The notes below the pieces were generated by a model that searched no databases, was not told where the DNA came from, and saw only the letters and a program-made list of their open reading frames with translations. 64,000 nt of DNA, from the NCBI RefSeq assembly GCF_031458235.1, contig NZ_JAVDYB010000001.1, positions 1,116,001-1,180,000 of the forward strand, written 5' to 3'. A program made the position numbers and the translations under genes. Shown piece by piece: positions 36,801-48,800 of this stretch. Position 1 is the stretch's first letter, and each line of letters begins with the position of its first letter. Origin of the DNA: Catenuloplanes atrovinosus (GTDB lineage: Bacteria; Actinomycetota; Actinomycetes; Mycobacteriales; Micromonosporaceae).

Positions 36801-39800
36801 GCTCACCGGTGCCGACCCGGCCGGGGCGCCCGCCGCGGTGTCCCGGCAGGCCGGCACCCGGAACGAGATCGCCGGAAACCGGGACGTGCTGGCGGACCGG
36901 CTGTGGGCCCGTCAGGAGGCGGACGCGGTGTTCAACGCGCGGGTCCGCGAGTTCGTGGACGACTGGTTCGCGCGGCACTCCGGACCGGACGCGCCGTCCT
37001 TCACCCGGCGCGAACTGGCGGACGCGCTGGAGAGCCACCGGTTCGAGTTCTTCTACGACAGCCAGCTCACGCTGCGCCGGCATTTCGCGGACGGGATGCG
37101 AATCCGGGTGCAGGACGGGGTCGACTTCCTCACGACGCAGGGGGAGCGGCTGCCGGAGGTGTTCGGGCAGGAGACGTACCGGCTGATGGCGCGGCGCCAG
37201 GCGAACGAGATCTCGGCCGGCCTCGGCCGCGAGCACGCGGAGCGCCACCCGGGCCTGCTGGCGCCGGAGGCCTACCGGCGCGTGGCGAACGAACTGCGGA
37301 TCGAGGCCTCGTCCCACGCGGTCGGCCGTCGCTACGACGCCGACGGCACGCCGCGAGCCACGCCGGACGAGCACTGGGACCACGACCCGACCACGCCGCA
37401 GGGCCGCGAGCGGCTGGAACGGTACTACCGGGACCGGATCGCGGAGGAGGTCCGGGCCGCGCACGATCCGGTGATCCAGCGCGAGTTCACGCCGATCGCG
37501 GACGAACTGGACGCGCTGGCGGCGGCCGGACGGCCGGACGTACCGGCGCCGTGGGAGCCGCCGACGAAGGCGTCACTGCTTCGCGAGTTCCGGGACCGGG
37601 TGCTGGACCGGCTGATCGCGCGGCGGGACGCGACCGACCCGGTACCGGCCGTCCGCGAGGAGATGATCGAGCGGCTGCGCACCCGGCGCCTGGCCGAGGA
37701 GGAGTTCGCCCGCGGCCGGCAGGAGCTCGACGCCGTGATCGACCGGCGCGGCGGCATCGACCGGCCGTGGGAGCGCGCGTTCCGCGCCGACCTGGAGCGG
37801 GACCTGCGCACTCGGGTCGCGAACGCGGGGCCGCACCCCACGCCGGACCGGGTGGCCGCGATCCGGGACCAGTGGACCGCCGAGCTGCCCACCCGGCTGG
37901 ACCGGGCGATGCGCGCCGTCACGTACGCGCGCTTCGACGACGTGCTGACCGGCTGGCGGAGCCGGCAGACCGAGACCGGGCAGCCGCACCACCTCACGGA
38001 CGAGGCGGTCGAGACGCTCCGGGCCCGCTACGAGCGCGCGACCGGCGACGACGTGGCGGCTTGGCGCGGCACCGACCGCGACACCGACCCGCGGATCATC
38101 CAGGACCGGCTGGCCTCGCGCGCGGACGAGGCGCGGGCCTGGCTGACCGGCGCGGCTCGCCTGGAGCACGACCTCTCCGCGGTACGGACCCACGCCGCCG
38201 CCGTCGAGCGGGACTTCCGCCAGGGCACCGCCGGCGGCAACCCGCTGAGCGAGGCCGGGTACGCCCGGGCCCGCGCCGACCTGCTCGCCGACGTGCGGGG
38301 GGCGCGCGTCACGGGCGACCGGGCCGGCGTACGGCGGCACCTCGACGACTACCGCGGCCGGCTGGAGCGGGAACGCCTCTTCGAGGCCGAGCACGCCCGG
38401 GTCGCCGACCGGGTGGACGCGCGACTGCGGCCGGACGGCGGCCCGGTCACGCCGGAGCGGCGGACACTGCTGGACCAGGCGCTGGAGCGCTTCCGCGGCC
38501 GGGTGCACGACGCCGCCCGGCCGTCGGCCGTGTTCACCGGCGACGACGTACCCGGCACGGTCACCGACGCCCGCGCCGCCCGGCTCCGGCAGGCCCGCGC
38601 GCGGTTCCTGGAGGAGCTGTCCGCGCCGCCGTCCGGGCGCGCCGCACCGGAACCCGCGCCCACGCCACGGCGCGGTGCCGCGCCGGAGCCGGAGACCGTG
38701 GTCGACCGGCTGGCCGACGACGCGGGCCACTGGGCCGACCGGCGGTTCGCCGAGCGGCACGCGTCCGACCCGGACCGCACGCCGTCGCCGGAGGGGTACG
38801 CCCGCGCCCGCGACGAGTTCGTCCGGGACGTACGCGCCGCCGCCACCACCGAGCTGCGGCACGGCGCGGTCGAGCCGCCCGCGCTGCGCGACCGGATCCA
38901 GGAACTGGAACGCGGCTTCGCCGAGCGGCTGCACGCGGAACGGCGGTTCGAGGACCGGCTCGCGATCGAACGCGCGCACCTGGACGAGACGGTCGGCGGG
39001 TGGGTGGCAACCGATCGGGACCTGGCGCCGTACGACGCCGCGATCCGCGCCGAGCTGGTCGCCGACCTGCGGGCCCGGGTGCTCGACGCCGGGCCCGACG
39101 GTGCCGGCACGGCCGCGGCCCGGTGGCGCGACGGCCTCGGCGACCGGCGCGACGCGATCACCCGCGCCGTGCGGACCTCCGCCGACATCGACGGCATGGT
39201 GCGGGCCGCGCACGCGGACCTCGACCCGCACCACCCGGTGGATTCGCGGACCGTCGATCCGGTCCGCCGGAGACTGGCGGACGCGATCGTCGCCGAGCTG
39301 CGCGCCTGGCGCGACTCGGCCACCGGCGGCGGCACCGCGATCCGGGCCGGCGAGCTGACCGAGCGGCTGGACGGCCACGTCCGGGCCGCACGGCGCGAGG
39401 TGGAGCTCGGCATCCGGCGGGACGCGTACGCGCGCGGCGAACGCACCTGGGCCCGCACGACCGTGACCCGGATGGACACACCGGTACCGGCCGGTGCGCG
39501 CGACCGTGCGATCGCCGGCCACCTGGACGAGACGCGGGCCGCGTTCACCGAGGCGGGCGGCCCCGGCCGGGCGCTGGACGAGCGGATGGCCACGCTCCGG
39601 GACGGCTTCGCGCGGCGGGTGCGGCGGGAGGCCGCGATCGAGGAGGCCTACCGCACGTCGGTGCTGCCGGCGCTGGACGAGCGACTGCCCCGGCCGCACG
39701 GGAACACGGCGGAGGCGGCCCGGGTGGCCCGCATCCGCGGCGAGGAGTTCAACGACTTCCGGGACCGGATGCTCCGCCACGACGGCTCCGACGCGCGCGC

Positions 39801-42800
39801 CGTGGTGGGCGAGTGGCGGGCCGGCCTGGAGGAGCGGATCGCCGGCGCCGGGCACCTCGGCGGGCTGGAGCGCGCGTTCGGCGAGTTCTTCGACACGCAG
39901 GTCTCCGCGCGGGTACGCACCGGCGAGCACGTCTCCGCCCGGTTCACCGACGGGCAGTCGCGGCGGATCGCCAACCGCGCCGCGTACCTGCACGACCGGG
40001 CCTGGCTGACCGGCGGTGAGGGCGCGCGGGCGGTGGACGTGCACCGTACCGTCCTGGACCGGCTGCGCCGGGACGCGGTCGCGGCCGCGCACCGGATGGA
40101 GCTGGACGCCGCGGTCCGGAAGGTGTTCAGCGACCAGCAGGCCGCGCAGACCGAGCACTTCGGGCCCGCGCGCGACGCCGGGGACCTGACGCTCCGCCCG
40201 GCCGAACTGGACCGGCTCCACGAGCGGCTCACCCAACGGCTCACCCGGGACTTCTGGAACGTCTGGGGCCGCGAGCCGGGCGGCGTGAACCGCGCGCCCG
40301 AGCTCTCCGGCGACCGGCACCGGGCCTGGCAGCAGCGGCTGGACCGGGCCCGCGCCGACCTGGCCGAGTGGATGCACCAGGCCCGCGTGGACCGGATCGG
40401 CGCCGGTCACGGCCCGATCACGCCGCGCGCGGAGCACCCGGCGGCCGCGCCGTCCGGCCCGGACACCGGCCGGCCGCACACCATCATCAGCGGCCGGGAG
40501 CGCCTCGCCGCACTGGCCGACTCGCTGCGCGCCCGGTTCGGCCACGGCCCGGCCACGCCCCGGGCGCCGCTGCCGGACCCGGAGCCGGTGCCGCCGAGCC
40601 GCGGCGAACCGATGGCGCTGAGCGCGTACCAGCGCGAGCAGGTGTGGCAGCGGACGCTGCCGGAGCTGCGCGAGCACGGCCTCCAGCGGGCCCGGCTGGA
40701 ACAGGACCTGGTGCTGCGCGGCTACGACGGCGACGCCGCGTTCCGCCGTGCGGTCCGGACCTGGGAGCGGGACAACCCGGAGCTGGTCGCGTACCTCAGC
40801 GAGCGGGACCGGCGGGCGATCCGCTCGGCCGACTTCGACCCCGGCATGCAGACCATCCGGGAGTACGCGTGGGGCCGTCGTGGCGAGAGCGTCGCCGACC
40901 CGGCCGAGGTCCGCGCGATGATCGACGCCAACGCCGCGATCCTGCGCGAGCGGTTCACCGCGGTCGCGGACCACCACCGCACGCTGGAACGGCAGGGCAG
41001 GACGCCCACGCCGCCCGCGGACGAGCCGATGCCGCGTGACTGGCCCGCCGGCGAGTCGTCCTGGCGCGAGCTCCAGCGCATCCCGGACGCGCGGGCGCGC
41101 CGGGACGCCGAGGCCATGTTCCGGGACGTGGCCGCGACCTACGCGGGCACGCGCGGCCCGGGCCGGCGCACGCTCCCGGCCGAGCACGTCGACCGGGCCG
41201 GCGCGTCCTTCTTCCGGGAGGCCCGCCTGCACCACGAGGGCGCGCCGGCCGGCGGGCTGATCACGCCGCGGGACGCGTTCCTGAGCCGGATGGGGCCGGC
41301 CCGCGGCCGGCTGGCCGACGACCTCTCCCTGGCACAGGTCGCCGACCACGCGTTCGCGACCGCGACCGCACCGTCCACGCTGGCCGACGGCGTCGCGCGG
41401 CTCACCCGCCGGCCGGCGCCGGCCGAGTCGCTGGCGCGGCTCACACCGGACCAGCTCTCCCGCGTCCGCGAGACGTTCCACGGCTCGCTGCGGCAGCTTC
41501 GGGACGAGCTGTGGGCCGGCCGGCCCGGCGAGTTCGCCCGCCGGCACGACGCCGGCGACCTGCTCGGACGCTCCGGCGACGACCCGTCGCCGACACCGCG
41601 GTGGAACGCGCGGCTGGACCGGCTGGCCGAGACGCTGCCCGCCCGGATCGAGCAGGAGCACCTGTTCGGCGGGCTCACCGGCCAGGCGGCCACGGAGTTC
41701 GACGCGGTGATGGGCGGGCCCGGCCGGCACCGGCTCCCGGACGCCACCTACGACGCGCTCGCCGACCGGTTCCGCAGCGACTACGTGACCGCGCACCGGG
41801 AGATGTACGGCATCGGCGAGCGGGAGACCCGGACCTGGCTCGGCCACGAGGCCGCGCACGAGAACGGGTTCGGCACCCGCCTGGACGAGCTGCGCGAGCA
41901 GGCCGCCGGGCGGGCCTGGGACGCGCCGTTCACCGAGGAGACGGTGCACGACCCGGTGCCCACCGGCACCGCGCCGCTCGGCCGGGACGACGCGCACCTG
42001 GTGCCGGAGGACTTCGGCGGCGTACCGCGGTGGAACGCCCGCCCGGACGTGGACACGGCCGGCGGCGGCGAGCGCGCCGGCGGCACGCCGGAGCCCCGGG
42101 AGCTGCCGGAGCCGCCGCGGGCCACGCCGGAGCAGGACGCGCTGTTCCAGCGCCTGGAGCGGGAGCTGTCCGGCGCGTACGCACGGCGGGTGCGGCACGC
42201 CGCCGGGATCGAGACCCGCCGCCCGGACCTGGCCGAGGGCTTCGACGACCAGCTCCGGGAGACCGGCGCCGCGTTCGCCGGCGCGGACCCGCGGTTCGGT
42301 TCGCTGCACACGCTCCCGGCCGGGGAGCGCGCGGCCTGGCGCAGCCGGTTCGTGGCGGACGGCGACGCGCTGTTCGAGCGCGTCTGGGAGCCGGTGCTGC
42401 GCGACGGCGCGCCGGAGGGATCGCCGGCCTGGCGCCGCGCGGAGGCGGACTGGGAGGCCGGCTACCAGCGGCTGCGCGCTCAGCTGCGGCTCGACGCGTT
42501 CCACCGGCACCAGATCGGCCGCCACCACGACGTGGTCGCCCGGCACGTGGAGGCCGCCCGGACGATGGGTATCGCCGACCACGACATCGCGGTCGGCGTG
42601 CAGGCGTTCGCGCGGGACGTGCAGGTGACCGCGGACTCGCTGATCGCCTCCCGGCCGCGCCCGCACGCCGGCCCGGACCGGTTCGACGCGGGCGACCTGG
42701 CCCGGTGGGACGCGGCCGACGCCGCGCTGCACCGGCGCCTGCGGGAGTACGTGATGAACGCCGGCCTCGACGCGGACACCGCGGTCGGCCGGGTCAAGGA

Positions 42801-45800
42801 GCACGTCGGCGGCCAGTTCGACCGGTGGAACGCGTCGGCGTCCGACGACGCGCCGCCGATGCACCGGCTGCGTGACGAGGTGGAGCGGCAGGCGCCGCAG
42901 CTGGTCGAGCGGACGCGCGCGCACGTGATCGACACCTGGGTGCGGCACCGCGACTCGCTCGGCACCGGCCACGCGCGGGCCGCCATCGAGCGTGACCTCG
43001 ACCTGGTGGCCGGGCAGGTGGCGGCGGAGCACCTGAGCACGTTCCGTGACGTGCACGGCGGCGCGGGCGCGCGGCAGCGGCACGCCTACGAGCACACCCG
43101 CGACCTCCACACCGGGCGCGCGGTCGACGAGCTGATCGACACGCTGCGCGGCTCCGGCAGCACGCTGCCCCGGGCCGGCGTGGAGCGGATGGTGCTGGAG
43201 ATCCGGGACCGGATGCGCGAGGTCGACGCGGAGCTGCGCGGCGAACTGGGCGCGTCCCGGTACTCGCCGGAGTCGGTGGACCGGGCCGTCGAGCGCCTCT
43301 CGGCCGAGGCCGACCAGATCCGCGCGGAGGTCCCGGCCCGGATCCGCTACGAGGAACGCCTGGACGCCGGCCTCCAGGGCGCCGCGCGACGGTACGCCGG
43401 CCTGCTCGGCGACAGCCCGCACGTCGCCGTCAACCGCACGCTCGCCGCCGGCTTCGGACGCGAGTGGTTCGGCCGGTTCGACGCGGTGTACGGCGGCGAG
43501 AGCGCGCTGCTGAGCCGCCCGCTCCCGGGCCGTACCGTCGACGACCTCGCCGCACGGGTACGCCCCGCCGCGGCGGAACACCTGGCCGAGGGCGCGCCGT
43601 GGACCGCGTCCGAGGTGCGGGCCGTCATCGCCCGGCGCAGCGCGCCGCCGGACGGCGGGCAGCCGTTCGCGATCGGGTTCGCCGGCGACGAACGGACGGT
43701 CCGGGTGGTGGCCGGCGGCGACGAGGCGACCGTCCGGGACATGCTGGACTGGTACCTGGGCGACCTGCCGACCGCCGCCCGCCGGGCCGTCGTGCTGGAC
43801 ATCGGCCAGGTCACCGACGTCGTCCCGGCCACGTTCGGGGCGCGGCTGGCCGACGCGCACGACGTCGTGGTCGAGTTCCCCGGCGGCGGGCCCGGCACGG
43901 CCGGCGACTCGCCGCGCCTGATCGGGTTCGGCCCGCGCGGCGACCGGGTGCCGCTGGCGTTCGCGGAGACCGTGCGCGTCACGCCGTCCGCGCGCGCCGG
44001 GCACACCGCGGAGCACTTCGGACTGACCCCGCACCCGGACGGCGGCTACGACCTCGGCAACGGCTGGCGGCTCTCGGTCACCCGCGACGCCGGCGGCGTG
44101 CCGCGCACGGTCGGCACCACCGGCCCGGACGGCATGCCGGAGGCGGTCGGCGGCCTGATCCGGCGGTTGCACGAGGCCGGGATCGACCCGGTCGCGGCCG
44201 GCGCCGCGCCCGAGTTCACGGTCACCGTCCGGGACGGCTTCGGCACCAGCCTGGATGCGCTCTACCGCGGCTTCCGGGACATCCGCGCGGCGAACCTCGG
44301 CCGGGCCGGTACGAACGACGCCGTCAACCGGTCGATCGACGAGTTCGTCGCGTCCCGCGGTCGGACGGCCGGCGACGCCGCGGAGTCCCGGTTCCCCCGC
44401 GTGCCCGACGACGCGGACCTGACGCTGCGGCTGGCGAACCTGCGCCGGGACGATCCGACCGGCACCGCGCACCCGGGCGAGGAGCCGGACACCCCGCCGG
44501 TCGTCGACCCGGAGCCGGCCGAGTTGCGGGCCCGGGTGGACGCGCTGCGCGGCGACGACGGCCGGGCGAGCGACTGGCTGGACCCCGGCACCGGGCGCAC
44601 CGAGCGGTACGGGTACCGCGCCATCCGGGACGGTGCGGCACCGCCCACCCGGGAGGAGGCCGCCGCGCTCGACCACGAGTGGCGCACGCTCTCCCACGGC
44701 CGGGACCAGCGCGCGATCGACGCGTACTGGGACAAGCTCGCCCGCCGCGGCATCGAGCCGGCCACCGGGGCGCCACGCGACGAGCCCTCGTTCCCGGTGG
44801 CGCCGATCTCGGACGACGAGTTCGTCCGGATGTACTCCGACGCCGCCGGCGCGCGCGGACGCGAGCGCGGCCTGGCCACGGACACCATCGACGCACATCT
44901 CGCCGAGGTGGACCGGGTGATCCGGGCCGGTGACGCGGAGGGGTTCGCCCGCGCGGTCCACCGGTACGACACTGACGTGTGGGACGCGGTGTACGCCGCG
45001 AACGCCCGCGAGCGCGCGCTGGAGCAGGCCCGCGCGGCCGGCGTCGCCGAGGACGACGCGCTCGCGTACCACCGGGAACTCATGGGCCTGCCCGGGGACG
45101 ACCCGGCGCGCGGCGCTGCGCTGCGCGAGGCGTGGCTGCGGCGGATCGGCGAGGAGGTGCCGGCCGCCCCGCCGGAGCGCCCGGCGAGCCCGGCGCCCGC
45201 GACGGAGGCCGATCCGGAGCTGCTCCGCCGGCTCGAGGGCCTGGCGGCGCCCCGACTCGGCACGGCCGCGATGCCGGACGCGCCCACCGGGGCGCCGGGC
45301 GGCCGCTCCGGGCCGCGCGGCGGGGACGGCGACGGCGCGGCCCACGTCGTCCGGTCGCGGCGGCAGCCGTCGTCCGCGGCGGAGCACGCGGCGCTGCAGG
45401 GCCGGCTGGACCGGCTGCGCGGCGGTGACCGCGGGCCGGAGACCGTGCCCGGCGCCCCGTCGGCCGACCTGAGCGACCTGCGCGCGCTCATGGGCGGCTC
45501 CGGCGACGACACCCCGCCACCCCCGCCACCCGGCGACGGTCACGGGGACGGCGGCCACGGTGGTCCCGGTGACGGCGGCGCGCCCGGCACGCCACCGCGC
45601 GGGCAGGCCGCCGGCTCGGAGACGATGCCGCTCCAGCAGCGCCCCGCCGAGGCGCCCGCGCCGCGCGCCGTGGAACGGCCCGACGCCCGCTCGTTCACCG
45701 CCTCCTACGACTACCGCCCGGTGCGCGAGGACGTGCCGCCCGCGAGCCGGCAGCGGATCGCGCGGTTCGAGGGCGGGCTGGAGACCGCGCGGGCGACCGG

Positions 45801-48800
45801 CGACCCCGCGCGGGTCCGCGCCTGGCACCACGAGCTGGACCGCGCCGGATACCGGGCCGCGCCGCTCACCGGGACCGCGCTCACCCCGCTGGCACCGCAC
45901 GAGGAGGAGTTCCTGCGCGACCAGCGCCGGGCCGCGAGCGCGCACCCGGTCACCGAGTCGACGGTGGACACCTTCCTGATCGGCGCGGAGCGGGCGGTCC
46001 GCGCCGGGGACCGGGACGCGTTCGCCCGCGCCGTGACCGAGCTGCTGGACGCGGCCGCGGCCGGGCGACGGGACCAGCGACTGCGCGAGCAGGTGGAGGC
46101 GGTGCGGCGCGAGGAGGCGCGCGCGGCGGGCATGTCCGCCGCGGCGTTCACCGCGCACCGGGCGGCGGTCCACGAGGCGGTCGAGTCCGGCTCGGCGGCA
46201 CGGCTGAGCGCGGCGCTGGACGCGTACGCCCGGGACCTGGCCGCGGCCCGGGACTCCGGCGAGCGCTCCGACCTGACCGCGCCGGTGCGGCACCCGGGCG
46301 ACGACGCCGCCGCGCGGCGGGACCTCGACCGGCAGCTGCGCCGGTTCGACGCCATGCGCGGGACCGCGGCGCTGAGCGGGCCGGAGGCGGCGGAGCACCG
46401 CAGGATCGAGCTGACCCGGACGTACACGACCGTGCTGACCACGGTGATGGAGTCGGTGCACCGGGTGGACGCGATGCTGGACCGGCAGCGGGAGATCCTG
46501 ACCGAGGACGAGCGCGAGGCGATCCGGGCCCAGCACCTGGTCACGGCCGCGGACCGGCTCGCCGGTGCGCTGGACGACGGCACCACGGCCGGCCTGGCCG
46601 ATGTGGAGGCCGCCACCGGGGCCCGGATCGACGGCGTGCTCGCCGCCCTGGAGCGGGGGGAGGAGCCGGACGTACCGCCGATGCCCGCGCGCCGGATCGC
46701 CCCGCCCGCCGCGGCGACGGAGACCGTGCCGCCGCTGCCCGCCGGGCTGGACGGCGCGGACCTGGCCCGGCTGACCGCCGACGCCGGCGCCGCGGTCGAC
46801 CGGGCGCTGCGGCGGGACCGCGCGGAGGAGAGCCGGCCGCCGCACCCGCTCACCGTGGCGGAGATCCGCCGTCGGGTCCTGCACGGCCTGGCCGAGGCGT
46901 TCCAGGTGACCTGGGGCGCGCTGCCGCCGGGCCGGTACGCGGCCGAGGCGCTGCTCGACGCGCCGCACCCGCTGGACCCGGCCGGGCAGCGCGCCTGGCA
47001 GCGGGCGCTGCGCGACGCCGAGCACGCGGCGCAGACGGCGCTCGCGGAGGCGGACGCGCTCCGCGGCGCCCTGGAGGAGGCCGCCGACCGGTTCCACGAC
47101 CTCACGCTGCGCGCCGGCATCGAGCCCGGCCCGATCCTGGACCGGCTCGCGCTGCGGTTCCGCGAGGACGCGGCGCGCGAGCACTACCGGGCCCGGGGCC
47201 TGCCGGAGGAGCGGCTCGCCCGGGACCTGGACGCGGAACGGCACCGGGACGACGCGTTCGTCACCCGCCTCACCCGGCCGCACGGCCCGGCCACCGGCGA
47301 CGCCGCGGCCGAACCGGACCCGGAGCGGCACGACCGGTGGGAGGCGCGGCGCGAGGCGCTCGGCCGGGAACTGCGCCGCCGCGCCGAGCTGCGCGCCCGG
47401 GTCCAGGAGAACCGGCCCGACTGGGACGCGGTCTTCGACGAGGAGTCGCGGCGGGGCCGGCCCGGCGCGCCGCCGGAGAGCGCGCGGGCGGACTTCGCCC
47501 GCCGCGCCGAGCAGGCCTACGAGCAGCTCTGGGGGTACGTGGCCGAGCGCGCCGAGAGCCTGGACGCACCGCTCTGGGACGCGGCCCGGCAGCAGTGGGA
47601 GAACACACTCCGCGACCTGCTCCGGCCCCCGGCCCCCGCGAACCCGGGCACGACGGTCCAGGCACCGCCCCGCCCACCGGCGGAACCGGTCGCCCGGCCC
47701 GAGAAGCGCTCCGGCACGGCCGCCCCGACACGTCCGCCCCAGCCGTTCGCCCCGGCCGAACAGGCACTGGACTCCATTCACGCGGCCGTCCGGCGCGCGG
47801 AGCACCGCGCCTCCGCGCTCGTGCGCGGCCTGGACCTGCCGGACGAGATCCGCGAACGCGTCCGCGCCGACGCGCGGGAACTGCTGCACGCGGAACTGAC
47901 CACGGCCACCGAGCAGCTGAACCGGCTGCGGTACACCGAGTCCGGCCGGGCCACCGCGGTCGGCGACGCGAACCGGCGGCTGATCGCGCTGGTGGACGGC
48001 CTGCCGGCCCGCGCCGCGCTGTGGCGTCGGATGGTCGCGGACGCGCCGCGCGCGGCGCAGGACTTCGCCGCGGAGATGAACCGCGCCGCCGCGGTACGCC
48101 GCACCGTGCTGGCCACCGCGCCGGTCTTCGCGCACGAGTGGCTGACCGAGTACGCGCGCACCCACGGCGGCCCGGTGACGCTCTCCGAGCCCGCGCTCCG
48201 GGCGTACGCCCGGGAGGTGGCGCACGCCGCGGCCCGGCGCGCGCTGGACGGCGTGGCCGGCCGCGACGCGCTGGCCGAGGCCGAGCGTGACCTGCTGCGG
48301 ATGGCGGACGGCCTGTTCACGGACGAACCCGCGCCGCACGACGCGGCGAACCGGGTGCCGCGCCTGCCCCGCGGCCTGGGCGCGGACGACGACGGCATCA
48401 TCCGGATCGGCGACGCCGGCCACCACTTCCTGCGGCAGCTCCGGGACGGGCGCCGGTCCGCGGGCGTCGACGGGCCGGTCGTCGTGGTCGGCGGTGACCT
48501 CGCCCCCGACACGGTGCGGGACCGGCTCGGCGGCGTGCTCGAGGCCTACTACGAGCTCGGCACGCGCCCGGTCGTCGCGCTCGGCGACGGTGTCGGCCCG
48601 GACGCGTACCGCGACCTGATCACGCTCTACCAGGTGCCGGTCGTCCGGCGTACCGAGCGGTCACCCGGCGGGCTCCGGCTCGACCGGGCCTGGGAGGTGC
48701 GGCTGCCGGCCGGCCCGCGGGACGCGCCGGACGCGGCCGGCGCGCTCACCCTGGCCGCGCGGGCGCCGGGCCTGGACGGGTACGGCGACGTGCTCTCCGA

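Noticed and set aside
37573-48426. A 3617-codon open frame on the minus strand opposite the 5196-aa gene
   Set aside because: Its composition (Arg/Gly/Pro/His-rich, no motifs) is that of an antisense shadow in very GC-rich DNA. The plus-strand frame has clear domains, a ribosome site and a terminator.
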